Of a stretch of 64,000 nucleotides of DNA, positions 34,472 through 43,973 are shown piece after piece. Source of the DNA: Lysinibacillus sp. ZYM-1 (GTDB lineage Bacteria; Bacillota; Bacilli; Bacillales_A; Planococcaceae); contig NZ_KQ465109.1 in the NCBI RefSeq assembly GCF_001308875.1, positions 172,810 to 236,809 on the forward strand, given 5' to 3'. The position numbers and the translations under genes are program-made. The stretch's first letter is position 1. Each line of letters starts with the position of its first letter. Under the pieces are notes generated by a model. The model was not told the DNA's origin. It saw only the letters and a program-made list of their open reading frames with translations, and did no database searches.

Positions 34472-35827
34472 TTAAACATTGGCTGTAAATACTCTTTTTA
34501 AAACAGCTACCATAAACTCAAGATCTTCATCGGTACAGCAAAGTGGCGGACTTAACGTAATGATATTATCGTAGCCCTCCACTGTATCGCCATTTTTCCC
34601 AACAATTAAGCCATTCGCTTTACAATCAGCTATGATGTTGGCCACACGCTCTGCTTTTGCAGGTCTTTGCGATGCTTTATCTTCAACAAGCTCAATGCCA
34701 ACTAGCAACCCAAGTCCTCGAATATCACCAACAAAGGGTAACTCTAATAAGTCTTGTAAATCATGGAGTAATTGAATGCCCAAATCTTTCGCACGTTGTA
34801 CAAGTCCCTCTTCCTCAATGATCTTAATATTTTCTAATGCCACTGCACAGGCTGCGGGGTTGCCACCAAACGTATTGATATGACGAAAATGACTATAGCC
34901 GTCTGTCACTTTAAATTTTTCATAAATATCTTTTCTGACAGCTGTAATTGATAATGGTAGATAGGCACTTGTGAGTCCTTTTGCCATTGTGATGACATCT
35001 GGACGTATGCCGAAATGCTGATGACCAAATAATTTGCCTGTCCGCCCGAAGCCGCAAATAACTTCATCAATAATCAGCAATACTCCATATTTTTTACAAA
35101 TGCGCTCGACTTCTTGAACATACGTTTGATGTGGAATCAAGACACCACCACCTGTTATCAGTGGCTCCATAATAACTGCTGCGATTGTTTCTTTTTGCTC
35201 CCAAATAATTTTTTCCTCGATTTCACGCGCTCTTGCTATATTATACGTTTCAATCGATTGACCTTTTGGACGACGATAAGGATCAGGTGGGGAAACGTGC
35301 AGGAAGCCAGGTGTCAATGGTTCATATTTATATTTACGTGATGCTTGTCCTGTAGCAGCCAGTGCCCCAAGCGAACTACCATGGTAGGCACGATAACGAG
35401 CAATCATTTTATAGCGAGTCCCTTCCCCGTTTTGTTGATGGAATTGACGTATTAACTTGAAGGCTACTTCATTTGCATCAGAACCACTATTCGAATAAAA
35501 CATCATATAGTCATCCTCTAGTAAGCTGTTGATCTTTTCAGCTAGTCTAATAGCAGGCTCATGACTTTGTGTTAAAGGTGCATAGCATAGCTTCTTCAAT
35601 TGCTCATAAGCAACCTTGGCAAGGCGCTCACGCCCATAGCCTACATTGACGGCCCATAAGCCTGACATGCCATCTAAAAATCGATTGCCTAAACTGTCTG
35701 TAATCCATGCCCCTTCTCCCTGTTCAATAATGGCTGGTGTATTTTCGTTATAAACGGACATGTGATGCCAAACATTTTCACGATCTTTTTGCTGTAAGGT
35801 ATGTGTGAACTGATCGTTTCGTTCCAT
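34472..35827 (-). CDS. class III PLP aminotransferase (omega-amino acid type)
   Basis: A 451-residue fold-type I aminotransferase. SGSDANE at 114-120 binds phosphate, D254 (IIDEVICGFGRTG) contacts the pyridine N, and K283 (MAKGLTSAYLP) binds PLP. The family transfers omega- or beta-amino groups (beta-alanine, GABA, taurine, diamines) to pyruvate or 2-oxoglutarate and leaves a semialdehyde. GGAGG supports the ATG. It is divergent from the PucR-type regulator and adjacent to an aldehyde dehydrogenase/peptide importer operon, suggesting a catabolic role. Confidence 0.88.
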   Translation of the reverse strand: MERNDQFTHTLQQKDRENVWHHMSVYNENTPAIIEQGEGAWITDSLGNRFLDGMSGLWAVNVGYGRERLAKVAYEQLKKLCYAPLTQSHEPAIRLAEKINSLLEDDYMMFYSNSGSDANEVAFKLIRQFHQQNGEGTRYKMIARYRAYHGSSLGALAATGQASRKYKYEPLTPGFLHVSPPDPYRRPKGQSIETYNIARAREIEEKIIWEQKETIAAVIMEPLITGGGVLIPHQTYVQEVERICKKYGVLLIIDEVICGFGRTGKLFGHQHFGIRPDVITMAKGLTSAYLPLSITAVRKDIYEKFKVTDGYSHFRHINTFGGNPAACAVALENIKIIEEEGLVQRAKDLGIQLLHDLQDLLELPFVGDIRGLGLLVGIELVEDKASQRPAKAERVANIIADCKANGLIVGKNGDTVEGYDNIITLSPPLCCTDEDLEFMVAVLKRVFTANV

Positions 35828-35971
35828 ATCATGACCTCCAATCGTGTATCATAGGTGCCTTTTTTGTCTATAATCAATTTCCCCTATTGCGCTAGTTCAT
35901 ATTGAAATTTTCTGATTTCTCAAACATAATAAAAAATAGACATTGTACATTCGAAGGGCAGGTGCTAATTT

Positions 35972-37609
35972 ATGTCGAAACATCCTCTACTCGTACGTGA
36001 TGTCCTTAAGCGCGAACATTTTGAATCGGCGAAGCTTATTGCAGGACACCATGGCCTTGAGCGCCAAGTTCTGTGGACACATATTTTAGAAATCAAAGAT
36101 TTTGATACATTAATCAATGGTGGTGAACTCATCTTAACCACTGGTGTCGGTTTACAGTTAGAGCGTGAAACACAAATCGCCTACTTACAGAACCTTATCC
36201 GCAACGAAGCTGCCGGGCTTTGCATTGAAATTGGAGACTATTTTGATCATGTTCCCGTTGAATTGATTGCCATGGCGAATGCTCATCATTTTCCAATCAT
36301 TGTCTTTGAGGAGATTGTTCGCTTTATCGATATCACACAAGATTTGCATACGTACATAATTAACCAACACCAACAGGCACTTACACAGCTTGATGCGCTT
36401 TCCAAAACATTTATGGAATTATCGTTAATGCCAAATGGTATTTTAAAAATTTTACAAGTCCTTCATCAAGACACCGAGGCACCATTTTTATTTGTCTCAG
36501 AAGATACGAAAAGCTTTTATTATCCAGTCGAAGCAAAAAAATATTTACGTGTCATGGAAGAACATTGTCAGCAGTTAGAACTACAAGAGCCCTTGCATCA
36601 TTTATCCATCGATAAGGGTCATTTTGTCATTATTCCAGTGAATGGACTTGGACAAGTTTGGGGCTATTTATGTATGCATTCTGGACTGCCAAAGCCAAGT
36701 GATTATACATTGTTAAACCTTGAACGTGCTACAATGTCGATTGCCCATATTTTAATGAGAAATCGCATGCTACAGGAGCGTCAGCAAAGCCGTGAGGATG
36801 AATTTATTCTTGCCCTCATTCAAGGCCAGCCAGTGGATATCCAGTACTACCAAAGCTATTTACCCATTGAAAGTCGGAATTTATTTTATCGGGTAGTCGT
36901 GTTCAATCTACATGACGAAGCTAATGCAGTACCCGAGGAGGAGTGGCAGGAAATACAGTTACAAAATGCCATGTATGTTCGCTCTATATTAAAGAAGCTT
37001 GGATTCTTTCCTACTGTTTCAGTTCGTCAACATGAAATTATTATTTTAGCCTTTTATATTGCTGCCGATTATATGAAGGATAATCGTGATTCCTTCGATC
37101 AAGCAATAGCACAAATTGTTGCCAGAAAAGCATCTCAGTTTTTTGAACAGCTCACCCTTACTTGTGGAATTAGCAATGTTTATCAAACGATTGAAAGTGT
37201 CCATCTTGGCTATAAAGAGGCTAAATCGGCCATCCAAATGCAGCATCATCAATTGGCTAGCTCCATTTATTATAAGGATTTAGGTGTTTATCGATTATTA
37301 TTACAACAGGAGCAGACTGCCCTGTTACAATTTGTGAGAGATTATTTACAAGAAATATTAGTGCTGGATCAAAAAAATAACCATGATTTGTTTCAAACTT
37401 TAGCTGTTTATTTAGCTTGTAATGGGGCTAAAAATGATACGGCAGAACAACTGTTTATCGTCCGTCAAACACTCTACAAACGAATTGAACGGCTAGAAAG
37501 TCTTTTTGGTGCTGATTTTTTACAAGCGCCACATCGACTAAACATTGAAATGGCAGTCAAGGCCTATGAACTTTTGCAAAAAACAGCACCTGATTTGTTA
37601 CGATTTTGA
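35972..37609 (+). CDS. PucR-family transcriptional regulator
   Basis: A 545-residue regulator. The N-terminal PucR domain is at about 5-125 (LLVRDVLKREHFESAKLIAG; GGELILTTGVGL), with a central sensory/GGDEF-like region and a C-terminal PucR helix-turn-helix (NDTAEQLFIVRQTLYKRIERLESLFG) near 490-525. PucR proteins activate purine, GABA, proline or other nitrogen catabolism in response to the substrate. It lies between a divergent aminotransferase and the convergent catabolic operon, overlapping the last gene by 12 nt. AGGTG supports the ATG. Confidence 0.88.
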   Translation: MSKHPLLVRDVLKREHFESAKLIAGHHGLERQVLWTHILEIKDFDTLINGGELILTTGVGLQLERETQIAYLQNLIRNEAAGLCIEIGDYFDHVPVELIAMANAHHFPIIVFEEIVRFIDITQDLHTYIINQHQQALTQLDALSKTFMELSLMPNGILKILQVLHQDTEAPFLFVSEDTKSFYYPVEAKKYLRVMEEHCQQLELQEPLHHLSIDKGHFVIIPVNGLGQVWGYLCMHSGLPKPSDYTLLNLERATMSIAHILMRNRMLQERQQSREDEFILALIQGQPVDIQYYQSYLPIESRNLFYRVVVFNLHDEANAVPEEEWQEIQLQNAMYVRSILKKLGFFPTVSVRQHEIIILAFYIAADYMKDNRDSFDQAIAQIVARKASQFFEQLTLTCGISNVYQTIESVHLGYKEAKSAIQMQHHQLASSIYYKDLGVYRLLLQQEQTALLQFVRDYLQEILVLDQKNNHDLFQTLAVYLACNGAKNDTAEQLFIVRQTLYKRIERLESLFGADFLQAPHRLNIEMAVKAYELLQKTAPDLLRF

Positions 37610-38425
37610 ACGTGGGTCCATAAAATCACGTAATGCATTACTGAGCATATATAAGCCAAGAACAAGAATCGTAATGGCTCCTCCAGGCGCATACGTATAC
37701 CAAGGGGCACCGATTAAATAAGCCTGGGAATCTTTTAACATCCTGCCCCAGCTAGGGTTTGGTGGCTGCACGCCAAGCCCTAAATAGCTTAGTGCTGCCT
37801 CTGCTAGCATTGCAGTTGCAAATGTGACAGTCGCAGCAACAATAATTTGCGATGAAATGTTGGGCAAAATATGGCGGAACATAATGCTATGAGGCTTGAC
37901 ACCAATTAATTTCGCTGCCAGCACATATTCTGAGTCACGTTGTTGGACAAAGCCGCTTCGCGCAATTCTGGCAATAGCAGGGATGGCGATAATGCCCAAT
38001 GCTAAGGCCGTATTGACAATCCCAGGGCCAAATACAGCTACAAGCATTAACGCTAATATTATGCCTGGAAATGCCATTAAAGCGTCCATCGTTCGCATAA
38101 ATATTTCATCAATCCAGCCACCAACATAGCCTGCAATCCCTCCTATCGTGATGCCAAACAATGTCCCAATTCCTACGGTTAATAGTCCAACGGCAAAAGC
38201 AGTTTGTGTCCCCTTCATAATTCGGCTAAAAATATCACGTCCAAATTCATCTGTTCCAAAAAGATAAGCACCACCTGGTCCACGCAATTTCTCAGGTATA
38301 TTCATGGCGTTGACATCATGCGGTGTATAAAAAAAGCTTACCAACATGACGAGCAAAAAGCCGACAATGACGAGGAGACCAATGGATAAATTCAATTTTT
38401 TAGTATAACGCTGTAGTTGTTTCAT
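37598..38425 (-). CDS. Dpp/Opp-type ABC permease subunit 2 (DppC-like)
   Basis: A 275-residue inner-membrane permease with six helices and the BPD signature in RSGFVQQRDSEYVLAAKLIGVKPHSIMFRHILPN. The N-terminal FGTDEFGRDIFSR is typical of DppC/OppC. It forms the translocation pore with the upstream DppB-like gene. ATG 38425 with AAGAGGTG is preferred over GTG 38434. It is the last gene of the operon and its 3' end overlaps convergent pucR; no terminator lies between. Confidence 0.9.
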   Translation of the reverse strand: MKQLQRYTKKLNLSIGLLVIVGFLLVMLVSFFYTPHDVNAMNIPEKLRGPGGAYLFGTDEFGRDIFSRIMKGTQTAFAVGLLTVGIGTLFGITIGGIAGYVGGWIDEIFMRTMDALMAFPGIILALMLVAVFGPGIVNTALALGIIAIPAIARIARSGFVQQRDSEYVLAAKLIGVKPHSIMFRHILPNISSQIIVAATVTFATAMLAEAALSYLGLGVQPPNPSWGRMLKDSQAYLIGAPWYTYAPGGAITILVLGLYMLSNALRDFMDPRSKS

Positions 38426-38437
38426 TGTATCCACCTC

Positions 38438-39379
38438 TTAACGTAATCGGATTCTAGGATCTAATACAGAATATAAAATATCGACAATAAAATTAATCAT
38501 CACCACGGCTACCGTAATATACATGACGATCCCCTGTACAAGTGGAAAATCACGGTTACTAATAGCCGTTATGAGAAGTTGTCCGACACCTGGCAATGAA
38601 AATACTTGCTCCACGATAATCGTCCCAGCAACAACCTCCGCCATAATCAGACCAAAAACTGTTAAAATCGGAATCATTGAATTTTTCAATACATGCTTAT
38701 ACATAACATTTTGTTCAGACATTCCTTTACTACGAATTGTGCGTACATAGTCGAGCTGAACCTGCTCTAGAATAGCTGTACGGACATAGCGAAAGTTAAT
38801 AGCAATTTGTGGTATCGCAATTGTTAAGGCTGGGAGAAGGAGCGTACTGAGCGCTCCCGCAACACTTTGAGTCCACGGAATATAACCACTAATTTTAAAG
38901 AAGCTGAACTGTAAGCCAACGTAAAGAATGAGCATCATCCCTAGCCAAAAGGATGGTACAGCCATGCCAATTTGTGTCACAGTGGATAATGACACATCGC
39001 TTATTTTATTTTGTCTTCTTGCAGCAAACATCCCCAATGGTAAGGAAATGAGTAAAACTATGAGTAGAGTAATCCCTGCCAATGACATGGTGACAGGAAG
39101 TCGATCAAACAATAAATCTTTTACAGGCATTGAAAAACGAATGGAATCGCCTAGTTGACCTGTCAATAAGCCCTTCATCCAATCCACATATTGTGCATAA
39201 AGAGGACGATCTAAGCCGAGCTCAGAACGTAAATTTTCAATTTGTGTGGGATCCGCTTCTGTCCCCAACATTGTTCGCACCGGATCCCCAGGTAATATTT
39301 GAAAAACACCAAATGTAATCATGGATACTAGAAGGATGGTTGTTATTAACAGGATGATTCGACGTAAGATATACATCAT
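38438..39379 (-). CDS. Dpp/Opp-type ABC permease subunit 1 (DppB-like)
   Basis: A 313-residue permease with six helices. The start MYILRRIILLITTILLVSMI and the segment FGVFQILPGDPVR are typical of DppB/OppB, and the coupling region RTAILEQVQLDYVRTIRSKGMSE is complete. ATG 39379 follows AAGGGAT. It is 16 nt after the binding-protein gene and precedes dppC. Confidence 0.9.
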   Translation of the reverse strand: MMYILRRIILLITTILLVSMITFGVFQILPGDPVRTMLGTEADPTQIENLRSELGLDRPLYAQYVDWMKGLLTGQLGDSIRFSMPVKDLLFDRLPVTMSLAGITLLIVLLISLPLGMFAARRQNKISDVSLSTVTQIGMAVPSFWLGMMLILYVGLQFSFFKISGYIPWTQSVAGALSTLLLPALTIAIPQIAINFRYVRTAILEQVQLDYVRTIRSKGMSEQNVMYKHVLKNSMIPILTVFGLIMAEVVAGTIIVEQVFSLPGVGQLLITAISNRDFPLVQGIVMYITVAVVMINFIVDILYSVLDPRIRLR

Positions 39380-39395
39380 GAGCACTCATCCCTTT

Positions 39396-40952
39396 CTAGT
39401 TTGAAAATTTAACCTCTGACATATCATGGAACCAGAATGGATAGCTCTTGAGCCCCGTCACTTGTTTGTCAGAACCCCAAACAATTTGGTAATCCGCAAT
39501 ATAAACTGCAGTAGCTTGCTCAGCCAAGATTTCCTGTGCACGATGGTAGTAATCTATTTGTTTGGCTTGATCTGTTTCTTTTAGCACATCAGCCATAATT
39601 TTGTCGTATTCTTCATTTTTAAATAAGAAGAAGTTTTCACCATCATTTGTAGAAATGTAATCATTTAAAACTTCATAGGCAGATGCACGACCCGTTAAAT
39701 CAATCGTTGTCATTTCATAGTCACGACCAAAATAAACGCGATCTAGCCAGATTCCCCACTCCACAACTTCAATCTCTACATCAATACCAATTTCTTGTAA
39801 ATTCGCCACTGCAATTTGGGCAATATTCGAATAAATATCATTGTGTGAAGACACAGTTATTTTTGTTTTGAAGCCATCCGGATAACCGGCCTCTGCTAAT
39901 AATGCTTTGGCCTTTTCTACATCGCGTTCATACATGCTTTCTAAGCCCTTCTTTTGGAAATCGCCCATCGCTGGACTCATATTAGAACCAAGTGGGACAG
40001 CATAACCTGCAAATACGGAATCAATAATATCGGATTTACTAATCGCGTAGTTAATAGCTTGTCGAACTTTCACATTATCGAATGGTGCTTTTGTTTCATT
40101 AAATGTGATGATTAAGGAAGAGTTATTATTTTGATGCGATAAATTGTAGCTGCTCTCAACCTCACCCACACGATGCCAAGGAACACTTGTTAAATCAACC
40201 TCGTTTGCCATCAGGCTCATAATTGCTGCCTGATCGTCCGATTGGAAATTGAAGGTAACTTTATTCAAGTAAGGTAAACCTTCTTGCCAATACTGCTCAT
40301 TTTTCTTCAGTTCTAAATTGGTACCTGGCGCATATTTCACAAAGGCAAATGGCCCTGTACCAATTGGATTCTCATTATGTTTTCCATCATTACTTTTAGG
40401 AATAATAGCTGACTGTCTTGCTGTTAATGAATACAGGAAATTAGAATTAGGCTCCTTTAACTGAATGACAAATGTACTGGCATCTGATGCCTCAGTTGAT
40501 GCCACATTATCGAAGTTATTCGACATTTTTTCCCCACCGTTTTTCCCCATTAAACGGTCAAAGGAATATTGAATATCGTCCATCGTTAAGTCATCACCAT
40601 TATGGAATTTCACACCTTGGCGAATTTTAAATGTATATGTTAAACCATCCTCAGAAATTTCATAGCTCTCTGCTAGCCCTTCTTTTAAAGAGCCATCTGT
40701 TTCTGGTGCCATCAGCCCTTCAAATAGATTCATAATCATTTGATATGAAATGGAAGCCGTTGCTTTATGTGGATCTAAAAAATCTGGATCATCATTCACA
40801 CGTACAACAATTTCCTGCGGTACATCTGCTGTTGTTTGTCCATTGGAACTATTGGAGCTCGTCGGAACTTTCTCTCCATTACTTGAACAAGCGCTTATGA
40901 TGAATGCCATCATGAACGTTAAGAGCATTAACCCACCGTTTCTCAATTTCAT
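39396..40952 (-). CDS. peptide/substrate-binding lipoprotein (SBP family 5)
   Basis: A 518-residue extracellular binding protein of the DppA/OppA type. A lipoprotein signal peptide ends in the lipobox FIISAC (Cys about 22) and is followed by a Ser/Asn-rich linker. The SBP_5 region starts with DPDFLDPHKATAS; SYEISEDGLTYTFKIRQGVKFHNGD is the family signature. It delivers ligand to the adjacent DppBC permease. The ligand may be a peptide but also an opine, glycoside or other solute. Confidence 0.92.
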   Translation of the reverse strand: MKLRNGGLMLLTFMMAFIISACSSNGEKVPTSSNSSNGQTTADVPQEIVVRVNDDPDFLDPHKATASISYQMIMNLFEGLMAPETDGSLKEGLAESYEISEDGLTYTFKIRQGVKFHNGDDLTMDDIQYSFDRLMGKNGGEKMSNNFDNVASTEASDASTFVIQLKEPNSNFLYSLTARQSAIIPKSNDGKHNENPIGTGPFAFVKYAPGTNLELKKNEQYWQEGLPYLNKVTFNFQSDDQAAIMSLMANEVDLTSVPWHRVGEVESSYNLSHQNNNSSLIITFNETKAPFDNVKVRQAINYAISKSDIIDSVFAGYAVPLGSNMSPAMGDFQKKGLESMYERDVEKAKALLAEAGYPDGFKTKITVSSHNDIYSNIAQIAVANLQEIGIDVEIEVVEWGIWLDRVYFGRDYEMTTIDLTGRASAYEVLNDYISTNDGENFFLFKNEEYDKIMADVLKETDQAKQIDYYHRAQEILAEQATAVYIADYQIVWGSDKQVTGLKSYPFWFHDMSEVKFSN

Positions 40953-40969
40953 TGCCGTTCCCCCTTTTC

Positions 40970-41941
40970 CTAAGTGCTTATCTTTTGAATGCTTGTATAG
41001 CTTTCCACACCTGCCAATTTATCTGCCCCTTGAATACCAGCAAGAATGGCTTCCTCCATCACCTTCGTCGCTAAATGGCCCAAATAATCTAACGCAAATG
41101 TTTGCTCTCCCGTACCTAGCACAAAAATGGTATCCCCATCAAGCATGGTATGGACAGGATAAATTGTTCGGGCAAGGGCATTTTGCGTAAGCTGGGCAAT
41201 CTTTTTAGCTTCTGCCTTCGTTAACTTCGCATTCAGCGCAACAACGCCAATGGTTGTATTGGTACCAGCAAGTGCCTCTGATTGTGCATACTGTTCGAGG
41301 TAGGCACAGCAGTCCACCCACTGTCTTGTTTGGGCATTTCTTGCTCCTGCTAAAATTTGCCGTGTAGTAGGGTTCTTGACATCTCCCACTGCATTAACAG
41401 CTACAATGGCCCCAGCTATAAGCCCCTCTTTACCCGCAAAAGATGCACTGCCAAGCCCACCTTTCATCGCAAATTCAGGCCCTGCTAGCTTGCCTACCGT
41501 TGCACCATAGCCAGCACCAACATTGCCATTCTGAAATGGACCAATTTGCGCTGCTTGTGCCGCTTCATAGCCCATTTGTGCTGTTGGTCGAGCTTGAGGA
41601 TCTCCGATAAATAAGTCAAAAAGTACGGCACTTGGTACAATGGGTATTTTTGCAACCCCTGCATCAACCCCAATTCCTTGCTCCTCTAAAAATTGCATCA
41701 CTCCTGTGGCAGCATCTAATCCAAAGGCGCTGCCCCCTGAAAGACAAATACCGTGCACGCGATCAATTTCATTAATGGGATCTAACGCATCAGTTTCACG
41801 AGTACCTGGTGCAGATCCTCGGACATCTACCCCACAGACTGCTCCGCCTTCCATTAATAACGCCGTACAGCCTGTAATCCCCTCTTTGTTTTCACGATGA
41901 CCCACCTTGATCCCTGGAACATCGGTTATATTGCCAAACAT
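40970..41941 (-). CDS. P1/S58-family peptidase, DmpA/NylC-like
   Basis: A 323-residue N-terminal-nucleophile hydrolase of the S58 family (DmpA D-aminopeptidase, BapA beta-peptidyl aminopeptidase, NylC nylon oligomer hydrolase). These self-cleave ahead of a Ser or Thr. Here TNTTIGVVALNA at 227-238 gives a likely cut between N228 and T229, as in NylC. The N-terminal ITDVPGIKVGH and CLSGGSAFGLDA are family hallmarks. No signal peptide, so it acts on imported substrate. It lies between the ABC ATPase and binding-protein genes. Confidence 0.88.
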   Translation of the reverse strand: MFGNITDVPGIKVGHRENKEGITGCTALLMEGGAVCGVDVRGSAPGTRETDALDPINEIDRVHGICLSGGSAFGLDAATGVMQFLEEQGIGVDAGVAKIPIVPSAVLFDLFIGDPQARPTAQMGYEAAQAAQIGPFQNGNVGAGYGATVGKLAGPEFAMKGGLGSASFAGKEGLIAGAIVAVNAVGDVKNPTTRQILAGARNAQTRQWVDCCAYLEQYAQSEALAGTNTTIGVVALNAKLTKAEAKKIAQLTQNALARTIYPVHTMLDGDTIFVLGTGEQTFALDYLGHLATKVMEEAILAGIQGADKLAGVESYTSIQKIST

Positions 41942-41981
41942 ACCAACACCTCAATCCTAAATAAATTAAATATTCTGATTA

Positions 41982-42956
41982 TTAATTATATAAAAAGCAA
42001 GCAACTCGCTGATTAGCATTTTCCTCCTGAAGCTTAGGCCTCTCCTGCTGACATCTTTCCATGACATATGGACAACGTGTATGAAAAACACAACCAACAG
42101 GTGGATTCATCGGACTAGGTAGTTCACCTTGTAAAAGTACCTCTTGTTTTGGCTCTTCAAAATTGACGACAGGTATGGCAGATAGTAAGGCTTGCGTGTA
42201 AGGATGCAATGGATTAGCGTATAGCTCCTTTTTCGTTCCAACTTCCACAACCCGCCCTAAGTACAGCACCGCCACACGATCACTTATATGCTTCACAACA
42301 CTTAAATCATGGGAGATGAATAAATAAGTTAATTGAAATTCATCCTGTAAATCCATCATTAAGTTAAGGACTTGTGATTGAACCGATACATCCAATGCCG
42401 ATACTGGCTCATCTGCAATAATGAACTCTGGATGAATGGCTAAAGCCCTTGCAATCCCAATCCGTTGTCGCTGACCACCAGAAAATTCATGTGGAAATTT
42501 ATGCATCGCATCCTCAGGGAGTCCAACCTTTTGTAACAGCTCCTTCACACGCTCTTTTCGCTGTTCCTTCGTCAGAGTTAATTGCAACTTCATCGGCTCT
42601 TCAATAATTGTTCCAATACGCATTCGCGGATTTAGTGAGGCAAAGGGATCTTGAAAGATCATTTGCATTTGATTGCGATAAGATTGTAGCTTGTTGCCTT
42701 TTAAATGTTGGATCGGTTGTCCCTTATACAATACTTCCCCGGCTGTTGGTTCAACGAGCTTCAAAATTGTTCGCCCAAATGTAGATTTTCCTGAGCCAGA
42801 TTCTCCTACAATCCCAAGCGTCTCTCCCCGATAGATTTCAATGGAAATATCATCCACCGCTTTGACCATCTTTTTCTCTTCTTTCATTGACTTGCGCTTC
42901 ACAGGAAAGTAGGCTTTTAAATCTTTAATTTCCAGCAAAACTTCTTTCTCCTTCAT
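41982..42956 (-). CDS. Dpp/Opp-type ABC ATPase 2 (DppF-like)
   Basis: A 324-residue ABC ATPase with Walker A GESGSGKST, signature FSGGQRQRIG, Walker B FIIADEPVSALD and the C-terminal oligopeptide-transporter extension with a CPY..ERC cysteine region. The frame is open to 43100, but the ATG at 42956 (AAAGGAGAG upstream) gives the normal length. It overlaps dppD by 32 nt. Confidence 0.92.
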   Translation of the reverse strand: MKEKEVLLEIKDLKAYFPVKRKSMKEEKKMVKAVDDISIEIYRGETLGIVGESGSGKSTFGRTILKLVEPTAGEVLYKGQPIQHLKGNKLQSYRNQMQMIFQDPFASLNPRMRIGTIIEEPMKLQLTLTKEQRKERVKELLQKVGLPEDAMHKFPHEFSGGQRQRIGIARALAIHPEFIIADEPVSALDVSVQSQVLNLMMDLQDEFQLTYLFISHDLSVVKHISDRVAVLYLGRVVEVGTKKELYANPLHPYTQALLSAIPVVNFEEPKQEVLLQGELPSPMNPPVGCVFHTRCPYVMERCQQERPKLQEENANQRVACFLYN

Positions 42957-43959
42957 GAGCCAGCTCTCCTTTCTCTGTGAATAAATGACAGCGTACTCTA
43001 TGTGTCTCTTGAATAAGGTGTATGGCAGGGATATCCTGATGGCATCGTGCCATAGCATGCGGGCAGCGTGGAGCAAAGCGACAACCTTCTGGTAATGCAT
43101 AGGCTGGCGGAACGGTGCCTGGAATCGACGGCAGCCTTTTCACTTCTGTTTCAAGACTCGGCATTGTTTTTAAAAGTGCTGTTGTATAAGGGTGCTGAGG
43201 ATTTAAAAAAAGCTCTCTTACGGGGGCTTCCTCCACAATTTGCCCTGCATACATGACCATCACACGGTCTGCTGTTTCTGCGACAACACTCATATCATGA
43301 GTAATGAATAGAATGGCTGTTTGATGCTCTTCCTTCATTTTCATCATCAGCTTTAAAATTTGTGCCTGTACTGTTACATCCAATGCTGTGGTCGGCTCAT
43401 CCGCAATTAATAACTGAGGATTATTAGACATTGCGATGGCAATCATGACACGTTGTCGCATCCCTCCTGATAATTGGTGAGGATATTCAGTGATCACCTT
43501 CTCCGCATTGGCAATCCCTACTTCTTTTAATAACTGTAATGCTTTATGCCCAGCCTCTTTTTTTGAAACCTTTTGATGTCTGCGAATACCTTCTATCATT
43601 TGATTACCGATGGTAAATACCGGATCTAAAGAGGTCATAGGCTCTTGAAAAATCATACTAATTTCATTGCCTCGAATATGGCTCATCTCTTTATTTTTAT
43701 AGGTTAATAGATTTTTGCCGTTTAAGGCTATGGTCCCTGAAGTAATTTCTCCCGGAGGTATTGGTAGTAAACGCATAATCGCTAGTGATGTAATACTTTT
43801 GCCACTGCCTGATTCTCCTACCAGTGCAACAGTTTCTCCTTTATGAATGGTAAAATTCACATCATCAACTACTTTTGCCTCTTTGCCATTCTTCAAATGG
43901 AATCGAATCGATAATTGATTGACCTCTAAGAGCACTTGTTTATCTTTTGGCTGTTCCAT
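42925..43959 (-). CDS. Dpp/Opp-type ABC ATPase 1 (DppD-like)
   Basis: A 344-residue ABC ATPase with Walker A GESGSGKSI, signature LSGGMRQRVM, Walker B LLIADEPTTALDVT, and the C-terminal cysteine motif CRFAPRCPHAMARC that binds a 4Fe-4S cluster in DppD-type proteins. GGGAGGG supports the ATG. With DppF, DppB, DppC and the lipoprotein it completes an importer. Confidence 0.92.
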   Translation of the reverse strand: MEQPKDKQVLLEVNQLSIRFHLKNGKEAKVVDDVNFTIHKGETVALVGESGSGKSITSLAIMRLLPIPPGEITSGTIALNGKNLLTYKNKEMSHIRGNEISMIFQEPMTSLDPVFTIGNQMIEGIRRHQKVSKKEAGHKALQLLKEVGIANAEKVITEYPHQLSGGMRQRVMIAIAMSNNPQLLIADEPTTALDVTVQAQILKLMMKMKEEHQTAILFITHDMSVVAETADRVMVMYAGQIVEEAPVRELFLNPQHPYTTALLKTMPSLETEVKRLPSIPGTVPPAYALPEGCRFAPRCPHAMARCHQDIPAIHLIQETHRVRCHLFTEKGELAHEGERSFAGN

Positions 43960-43973
43960 AGGCGTCCCTCCCG

